From assembly GCA_964426945.1 (NCBI GenBank), contig CAYRSS010000086.1, positions 1 through 12,380 of the forward strand: 12,380 nucleotides of DNA. Reading direction: 5' to 3'. Made by a program: the position numbers and the translations under genes. The stretch comes from CAYRSS01 sp964426945 (GTDB lineage: Bacteria > Planctomycetota > Phycisphaerae > UBA1845). Positions 7,733 through 12,380 of this stretch are shown here, one piece after another (position 1 is the stretch's first letter; every line of letters begins with the position of its first letter). Below the pieces are notes generated by a model, which saw nothing but the letters and a program-made list of their open reading frames with translations, had not been told where the DNA came from and ran no database searches.

Positions 7733-7762
7733 ATTGTATCGTGATACGATACTGAAACCCAA
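7733..7762 (-). promoter_or_regulatory. candidate promoter of the FGE-fold gene
   Basis: On the minus strand TTGGGT (7762-7757) and TACAAT (7738-7733) are separated by 18 bases. TACAAT has one mismatch to TATAAT; TTGGGT keeps the TTG of the -35. A transcript would start near 7726, giving a leader of about 45 bases before the ATG at 7681. The element is interrupted by a perfect palindrome (separate entry), which supports a regulated promoter. Confidence 0.45.
7736..7752. promoter_or_regulatory. perfect 17-bp palindromic operator candidate
   Basis: GTATCGT-GAT-ACGATAC is a perfect 7+7 inverted repeat with a 3-base centre. It covers the spacer and part of the -10 of the candidate promoter for the FGE-fold gene, where a bound dimeric repressor would block polymerase. 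It is AT-richer than its surroundings, which makes it stand out. The regulator is not encoded in the window and no family is assigned. Confidence 0.55.
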
Positions 7763-7901
7763 CGTCGACGCGACACAATTCGCGTGGCACATGGATTGAG
7801 CCGACCGGGAGCCTCGGCGGGTCGCGCGGACGCCGGGAGCTTGCCTGACCGGGGCGTCGGTGCCCCCTTTCTGGAACACCTGCGCTACGCGATCGGCTAC
7901 G

Positions 7902-7930
7902 CCCGCGAGAAATAAATCTCGCTTCGCGGG
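7902..7930 (+). other. two mutually exclusive hairpins around a TAA codon
   Basis: GCGAGA (7905-7910) pairs with TCTCGC (7917-7922) around the AT-only loop AATAAA. Alternatively CCCGCGA (7902-7908) pairs with TCGCGGG (7924-7930). The arms overlap, so only one can form at a time. No T-tract follows on either strand. It could be a protein-binding palindrome, a relic terminator or a transcript 3' end. Confidence 0.35.
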
Positions 7931-7982
7931 AATCACGCCAGCTCCTCGTTGTATTGTCGATCGGCCGGAGTTACCGTGGTGA

Positions 7983-8019
7983 GGGGCGGGTGAGCCCTAC
8001 CCGATCCCCACCGGGGTTT
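7983..8019 (+). promoter_or_regulatory. possible leader switch upstream of the FG-GAP gene
   Basis: Structure A pairs GGGGCGGGT (7983-7991) with ACCCG (7999-8003) and CCCC (8006-8009), nine pairs with a 2-base bulge. Structure B pairs the same CCCC (8006-8009) with GGGG (8013-8016) and is followed by TTT (8017-8019). The shared CCCC arm makes A and B exclusive, as in an attenuator. The T-run is only three bases, so B would be a poor terminator. It lies 42-78 bases before the ATG at 8061, within the expected leader. Confidence 0.25.
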
Positions 8020-8060
8020 CATCAGCCGTTCCGCGCGAACCCACCAGGAGGAACCCAGCC

Positions 8061-9875
8061 ATGTTCAAGTCGGCAGGCATCGCTCTTCGGATCGCAGTGG
8101 GTGTGACGCTCATCGGCGGCGCGGATCAGGTCCGCGCCGGCGCTCCGGCGGGATGCGACGGGTTGCATCAAAGCGCAAAACTGACCGCCCCCGGCGCCAA
8201 CAACGGCCAGTTCCTCGGGTGGTCCGTGTCGATCAGCGACGTGCGCGTCGTCGCCGGTGCGCCGCTGCATGATGTGGTGGGCATGAATTCGGGCTCGGTC
8301 CGCGTTTTCGTCCGCTCCACCGCGGCATCCGGGTGGAGCCGCGAGACGATGTTGTCGCCCGATGATGCGCAGGCCGGCGACAGCTTCGGGCGCATGGTCT
8401 CACTCGACGGAGATGTCCTCGCGGTCTTGTCGCCGCAGGATCAGAATGCCGGCAGCGGCGCGGTGTATCTGTTCGAGCGCTCGACAGAGGGCTGGGCCCA
8501 GACGCAACGAATTGCCAACCCCGGTACGGGCGTCTGGCTCAGTCGCGGCCTCCATGTGCAGGACGGGCTGCTGCTCTTCGGCGGCGTGCGCAGCGCCGGC
8601 GGAGGGCTTACCGTCGACCGGACGTTCGTATTCGAGTACTCCGGCGGCACCTGGGTGCCGCAGGCCGACCTGGCGCCGCTCGACGAGGTCGCCGGTGAGG
8701 CCACCGACTTCGGCGGGGCGATCGACCGCGACGGGGACACGCTGATCATCGCCGCCGACCACGACGACGACGGCGGAGCCTATGCAGGCGCGGCGTACAC
8801 CTTCGTGCGCACCGGCTCCACATGGACCCAGCAGGCGAAGTTGACCGCCAGCGATCGAGGCCCCCACGACTTTTTCGGCAGTGACGTCGCCATCAGCGGC
8901 GAGACGGCCGTCGTAGGCGCGTACCAGGCCGACGGCGGGTGCATCGGCAATCCCTCCTGTCTCTCCTCCGGCGCGGTGTATGTGTATGTTCGCAGCGGCA
9001 GCGTCTGGACTGAACAGGCGGTGCTGCGGGCCGCCGATGCAGAGGCCGAGGACTTCTTCGGCGCCTCCGTCGACATCGACGGTGACACGATCATCGTCGG
9101 CGCCAGGCACGACGATGACGCCTGCCCGACCAATCCCGGCTGCAACTCCGGCTCGGCCTACGTCTTCCATCGCGTCGGCACCGCGTGGCACCAATATGCC
9201 AAGCTGACCGCCAGCGACGCCACCGTGGACGAGAAGTTCGGATTCGCGGTTGCCCTTCAGGGTAGCACGGCGATCAGCGGCGCCACGTACGACGCCGCTC
9301 CGCAGACCTACTCGGGCTCGGTGTTCACCTTCGAGCTGCCGGTGGACTGCAATGCGAATGGCGCGCTCGACAAGTGCGAGTCCAACGACTGCAATCTCAA
9401 CGGGCTGCCAGACGACTGCGACATCGCCGCCTTCGTGAGCGCCGACTGCGACGCCGACGGCCAGCCGGACGAGTGTCAGAGCGGCGCGTGCTGTTCCGGC
9501 GGCGCCTGTGCAGAGTCATCCTCGGCCACCTGTGTGGCGTACACCTGCCATGCGCGAGCGCTGTACCCGGCAGGCTGGCTCGGATGTCTCGGTGACGTGG
9601 ACGGCAACAACGTGGTGAACCCCGCGGATCGCGGTTCGATCTCCGCGAACATCGGAGAGTCAGACCACGATCTCATCTGCTTGTTCGACCTTGATGGCAA
9701 CGGCACGATCAACCCGGCCGATCGCGGCGTGATCTCGGCCAACATCGGTCTTTGTACACCGCTGCCCGACTACATGGACGGCTGCGGCATGAACGGCGGC
9801 TCGCCCGACACGCGGTTCGGTTCCAGCCTGTTCTTCGGCCTGGGCACTGACTGCGGCTCGACCAGTTGTCCATAG
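8061..9875 (+). CDS. secreted FG-GAP beta-propeller with TSP3-like and dockerin-like C-terminus
   Basis: 604 residues; ATG nine bases after AGGAGG. The signal peptide is residues 1-26 (SAGIALRIAVGVTLIGGA, cleavage after VRA). Residues 36-425 form seven FG-GAP units of about 50-60 residues, each of the type (D)xFGxxVxIxGDTxxVGAxxxxxxxGxAYVFxRxGxxWxQxAKLTAxD, best seen at DFFGSDVAISGETAVVGAY and DFFGASVDIDGDTIIVGARH. This number fits a complete seven-bladed integrin-like propeller. Residues 429-473 contain thrombospondin-3-like calcium repeats (DCNANGALDKCE, DCNLNGLPDDCD, DCDADGQPDECQ). Residues 475-603 are the Cys-rich/dockerin-like module shared with the divergent gene: GACC, GDVDGNNVVNPADRG, LFDLDGNGTINPADRG, GLCTPLPDY, and GTDCGSTSC just before the stop. 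The protein is extracellular or surface-associated, probably calcium-dependent, with a binding or display role; no catalytic motif is visible. It converges with the kinase gene over 21 bases. Confidence 0.92.
   Translation: MFKSAGIALRIAVGVTLIGGADQVRAGAPAGCDGLHQSAKLTAPGANNGQFLGWSVSISDVRVVAGAPLHDVVGMNSGSVRVFVRSTAASGWSRETMLSPDDAQAGDSFGRMVSLDGDVLAVLSPQDQNAGSGAVYLFERSTEGWAQTQRIANPGTGVWLSRGLHVQDGLLLFGGVRSAGGGLTVDRTFVFEYSGGTWVPQADLAPLDEVAGEATDFGGAIDRDGDTLIIAADHDDDGGAYAGAAYTFVRTGSTWTQQAKLTASDRGPHDFFGSDVAISGETAVVGAYQADGGCIGNPSCLSSGAVYVYVRSGSVWTEQAVLRAADAEAEDFFGASVDIDGDTIIVGARHDDDACPTNPGCNSGSAYVFHRVGTAWHQYAKLTASDATVDEKFGFAVALQGSTAISGATYDAAPQTYSGSVFTFELPVDCNANGALDKCESNDCNLNGLPDDCDIAAFVSADCDADGQPDECQSGACCSGGACAESSSATCVAYTCHARALYPAGWLGCLGDVDGNNVVNPADRGSISANIGESDHDLICLFDLDGNGTINPADRGVISANIGLCTPLPDYMDGCGMNGGSPDTRFGSSLFFGLGTDCGSTSCP
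9345..9479 (+). repeat. three DCNxNG..D.C calcium-binding repeats (TSP3-like)
   Basis: Three short units, DCNANGALDKCE, DCNLNGLPDDCD and DCDADGQPDECQ (the third after a short spacer), joining the propeller to the terminal module. This repeat type, with alternating Asp/Asn and paired Cys, is common in planctomycete extracellular proteins and resembles thrombospondin type 3 calcium repeats. Confidence 0.75.
9483..9872 (+). other. Cys-rich/dockerin-like module, copy 2 (C-terminal position)
   Basis: Encodes residues 475-604 of the FG-GAP protein. It aligns end to end with copy 1 with only two single-residue gaps by hand. Across the 56 residues of the two calcium-loop repeats I count 37 identities. 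The protein ends one residue after the last shared cysteine, which marks the module boundary. Confidence 0.75.
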
Positions 9876-9896
9876 CGCGACCCCGGCCCGCCTGGT

Positions 9897-12380
9897 CTAC
9901 GGGGACCCTTCGGGCTTCTCCGCTGCAGCCGGCGCGGCGTACTTGGTGCGCCACTCCGCGGCCCGGGCGTCATGCCCCTCGCCGGGCTTGGCGGCGTGCC
10001 AGCTCTCGTACACACCCGCCAAGGCCAGCGCCAACTTCTCGCAGGATGCGCGCCTGCCCTCGTCCAGGTCCGCGCCCGCACAGAGGCGCTCGTGGAAACT
10101 CCGCAGAACCTTCGCGGCTTCCTCGTGGCGTCCGGTGTCCGCGAGCAGGTTGGCCAGATCGCGGTGAGCGTTGAGTATGCTCACATCCGTGCTCGCGCCC
10201 GGGTTGCCGGCCGCGGACACGACGGCTCGAAAGTAGCTCTCGGCTTCGTCGTAGCGCTTCTGGCCGGCGAGCGCCCGGGCGACGTTCACCTGTGCCCAGT
10301 GCGTGTCGTAGTGATGGTTGCCCAGCAACCGGCGCATGCCTTCCAGCGCCTGGAGGGAAAGCGACTCGGCCTTCTCGAACTGCCCTCGCTTCAGTGCGAG
10401 CTCGCCGAGGTTGCGCACCGAAGCCAGCGTGTCCTGGTGATTCTCGCCGAAGACCCGCCGGCGTCGCTCGTACGCCTCGGTCAACTCGCGCTCCGCCTCC
10501 TCGTAGCGGCCGAGCCTGAGGTTCTGCCAGCCCAGGTTGTTGAGCACGTTCATCGTGGTCGAGTGGTCATCGCCGAGGTGCCGTCGATAGATTTCCAGCG
10601 CTCGTCGCTGATGGCGATCCCCCTCTTCGCCCCGGCCCATCGAGGCCAGGCATATTCCCAGCCAGGCCTCCGGCCCGGCTTGCTCCTTGGCATCCGGGGG
10701 CAGCGTGCGCTGCATGACCTCGATCACCTCGCGGAACATCGCCTCCGCCTCCGCCTTGTTTCCGGCCAGCATCTTCGCGCCGGCCGCGCCCATCTTCTTG
10801 TCGAGCGTGGTCTCGTGCTCCTCCCCGAGCACCTTCCGTGCAATCTCGTAAGCGCGCAGCCTCAGTTCGTCGGATTCGGCCTCCTTGGATTGCTTGGACA
10901 GGTCGATCGAGAGCATCGTCAAAGCGTGGATGTGCTCCTCCGACTCCTCGCCGAAGACGCGCCGGGTGCGTTCCAGCGCTTCCCGGTGCAGACGCTCGGA
11001 TTCCTCGAAGTGCGACAGGCGCATCGCCAGGGACGCGGCGGCCTGGATCGACTCGATCGTGGCGGGGTCGTCGTCGCCGAGCAGCTTTCGCCTGATCTCC
11101 AGCGCCTCGCGCTGCGGGGCGATGTTGAACTGAAGCAGGCCGAGGCGGAACGCCGCATCGACCAGCGACTGCAGCAGGCGCGCCTTGACCAGCGGCTGGT
11201 CGGCAAACTTCTGCTCGATGACCTCCAGCCCGGGCTTGAAGTACTCCGCCTCGAGCGCCTGGCGGGCCAGGCCGGTGAAGTCCGCCCCGACGATCAGGGC
11301 CTCGACCTGCTCCGCGCGGCTGGCCGGGGGCGGGTCCGTGCCATCGTGCTCCGCGGCGTCGCGCACCTTGCTGAGCAGATCCGCACGGAGCCGCACGCCC
11401 ATCACCGAGGCGTCGATGTTCCGCAGTTGTTCCGCCTGAAACCGGGCAACCTGTTCCAGTTCCTCGGAGCGACGCTGGGCCTGCTGCTCGGCCTCCTGGG
11501 CGCGCTGCGCCTCCCCGGTGGCGCGGACCGCGTGATCCGTCGCAATCGCGCGCTCCCGGGCAGCGGCCATCATGCCCCAGGTGGTGCCGATGATGCCCAG
11601 CACCAGCGCCGCGGCCACAAGGCCCGCCGCGAAGACCCCTGACCGATGGCGGCGGATGAACTTCCGCACCAGGTACGCCCGGCTCGGCGGCGCGGCCACG
11701 ACCGCCTGCCCCTCAAGGTAGCGCTGCACGTCCATCGCCAGCCCGTTTGCCGTTTCGTAGCGGCGCTGGCGGTCCTTCTCCATCGCCTTCATCACGATCC
11801 AGTCCAGCTCGCCGCGGATGAGCAGGCCGAGTTTCTTCGGCTCGGTGTGGCGGCTGCTGGCGACGCTGGCGAGGGTCGCGGTGTTCTGGCTCAGGCGGGT
11901 GCTCGGCGCCGGCGGCTCGACTTCGCGGATGATCCGCTGGATCTCGCCGTAGGCCGCGGCGCGCAGGCTCGATGCCTCGAACGGCGTGGAGCCGGTGAGC
12001 AATTCATAGAGCAGCACGCCCAGCGAGTACACGTCGGTCCGCGTGTCGAGATCAAGACTGCCCTCGGCCTGCTCGGGGCTCATGTACACCGGCGTGCCCA
12101 GGAGCTGGCGGTGCTCGGTGAAGAGCGTCTTTTCCGTCAGCTGGGCGCTGGTGGCCTTGGCGATGCCGAAGTCGATGACCTTCGCGAAGGGGCGGCCGTC
12201 CTGCGTGCTGACAAGCACGTTGCTGGGCTTGATGTCGCGGTGGATGATCCCCTTGGTGTGGGCGTGCTGCACCGCCGAGCACACCTGGGCGAAAAGCTGC
12301 AGCCGCTCCTGGATCCCCAGCCGGTTGCGGTCGCAGTATTCGACGATCGGGTCGCCGGTGACCAGTTCCATCACGAAAAA
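9897..12380 (-). CDS. transmembrane Ser/Thr protein kinase with TPR (N-terminus cut by window edge)
   Basis: 827 residues are visible; the frame is open to the right edge, where it reads FFVMELVTG, the kinase hinge. The real start and N-lobe, with the Gly-rich loop and VAxK lysine, lie outside. Visible kinase motifs (fragment numbering): HRDIKPSN with catalytic Asp49, KVIDFG with Asp70, GTPVYMSPEQ, DTRTDVYSLGVLLYELLTG, then RRYETANGLAMDVQRYLEG closing the domain near residue 230. A single membrane helix follows (about 250-273, FAAGLVAAALVLGIIGTTWG) and then a Glu/Gln/Arg-rich coiled coil (about 275-320). A long run of about 42-residue kinesin-light-chain-type TPRs (about 395-770) has recurring LGxxHxxT and NLGxLxxxxGxYEEAE motifs. 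The C-terminus is Ala/Pro-rich. Predicted layout: kinase in the cytoplasm, TPRs beyond the membrane, a sensor or scaffold architecture common in Planctomycetota. All visible catalytic residues are present, so it should be active if the N-lobe is intact. Ligand and substrates are unknown. Confidence 0.93.
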   Translation of the reverse strand, partial: FFVMELVTGDPIVEYCDRNRLGIQERLQLFAQVCSAVQHAHTKGIIHRDIKPSNVLVSTQDGRPFAKVIDFGIAKATSAQLTEKTLFTEHRQLLGTPVYMSPEQAEGSLDLDTRTDVYSLGVLLYELLTGSTPFEASSLRAAAYGEIQRIIREVEPPAPSTRLSQNTATLASVASSRHTEPKKLGLLIRGELDWIVMKAMEKDRQRRYETANGLAMDVQRYLEGQAVVAAPPSRAYLVRKFIRRHRSGVFAAGLVAAALVLGIIGTTWGMMAAARERAIATDHAVRATGEAQRAQEAEQQAQRRSEELEQVARFQAEQLRNIDASVMGVRLRADLLSKVRDAAEHDGTDPPPASRAEQVEALIVGADFTGLARQALEAEYFKPGLEVIEQKFADQPLVKARLLQSLVDAAFRLGLLQFNIAPQREALEIRRKLLGDDDPATIESIQAAASLAMRLSHFEESERLHREALERTRRVFGEESEEHIHALTMLSIDLSKQSKEAESDELRLRAYEIARKVLGEEHETTLDKKMGAAGAKMLAGNKAEAEAMFREVIEVMQRTLPPDAKEQAGPEAWLGICLASMGRGEEGDRHQRRALEIYRRHLGDDHSTTMNVLNNLGWQNLRLGRYEEAERELTEAYERRRRVFGENHQDTLASVRNLGELALKRGQFEKAESLSLQALEGMRRLLGNHHYDTHWAQVNVARALAGQKRYDEAESYFRAVVSAAGNPGASTDVSILNAHRDLANLLADTGRHEEAAKVLRSFHERLCAGADLDEGRRASCEKLALALAGVYESWHAAKPGEGHDARAAEWRTKYAAPAAAEKPEGSP

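Larger units (their letters stand above)
7682..8060. other. 379-base divergent intergenic control region
   Basis: Interval between the divergent FGE-fold and FG-GAP genes. From left to right it holds: the leader and promoter/palindrome of the minus-strand gene (7682-7762); a stretch with one open plus frame that reads like protein up to a TAA at 7913-7915; competing hairpins at 7902-7930; an AT-containing stretch TTGTAT (7949-7954), 17 bases before TACCGT (7972-7977), the only weak promoter candidate for the plus-strand gene; a second pair of competing hairpins (7983-8016); and AGGAGG (8046-8051), the ribosome binding site for the FG-GAP gene. No complete gene is seen. Confidence 0.6.

Noticed and set aside
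7682..7936. 85-codon upstream extension of the FGE-fold protein
   Set aside because: It would bury the signal peptide inside the protein and would require translation through the candidate promoter and palindrome; the ATG at 7681 has a Shine-Dalgarno and a clean signal peptide.
9881..9904. CCCCG...CGGGG inverted repeat between the FG-GAP and kinase stop codons
   Set aside because: Only five base pairs with a 14-base loop and no T-run; expected by chance in this composition.
9972..11642. 556-codon plus-strand frame opposite the kinase/TPR gene
   Set aside because: Shadow frame; low-complexity Leu/Arg/Gln/His composition, and the minus strand shows clear TPR repeats.

Overview
The window is GC-rich with a strong G/C preference at third codon positions. 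It encodes several protein types that together are typical of Planctomycetota, most likely a Phycisphaerae-like lineage: a Ser/Thr kinase fused to tetratricopeptide repeats, secreted proteins carrying dockerin-like DxDGNG modules and 'DCNxNG..D.C' calcium-binding repeats, a secreted FGE/SUMF1-fold protein, and a large SSS-type sodium symporter. The taxonomic call is inference from gene content. No rRNA, tRNA, CRISPR array, insertion sequence or phage gene was seen.

Layout: (1) 1-1672, minus strand: sodium:solute symporter, cut by the left edge. (2) 1854-3026, plus: lipoprotein with six Asp-box (BNR) repeats, Ycf48-like propeller, divergent from the symporter. (3) 3046-6093, minus: exported GH31 alpha-glucosidase-type enzyme with a C-terminal extension, convergent with (2) across only 19 bases. 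(4) 6284-7681, minus: secreted protein with a Cys-rich/dockerin-like module followed by an FGE-sulfatase-fold domain that lacks the catalytic cysteines. (5) 7682-8060: regulatory interval of 379 bases between two divergent genes, containing a perfect 17-bp palindrome within a plausible promoter and two sets of competing hairpins. (6) 8061-9875, plus: secreted seven-bladed FG-GAP propeller ending in the same Cys-rich/dockerin-like module as (4). (7) 9897-12380, minus: transmembrane Ser/Thr kinase with kinesin-light-chain-type TPRs, cut by the right edge.

How they may work together (inference): the GH31 enzyme could release sugar outside the cytoplasmic membrane, and the SSS transporter is a candidate uptake route, although the two are not in one operon. 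Genes (4) and (6) are divergent, share a roughly 130-residue module at opposite ends of their proteins, and share one intergenic control region. They are the most system-like pair here: two extracellular proteins, one an FGE-fold and one a propeller, carrying a common anchoring or interaction module. I do not see a complete known pathway or an obvious defence or mobile system.
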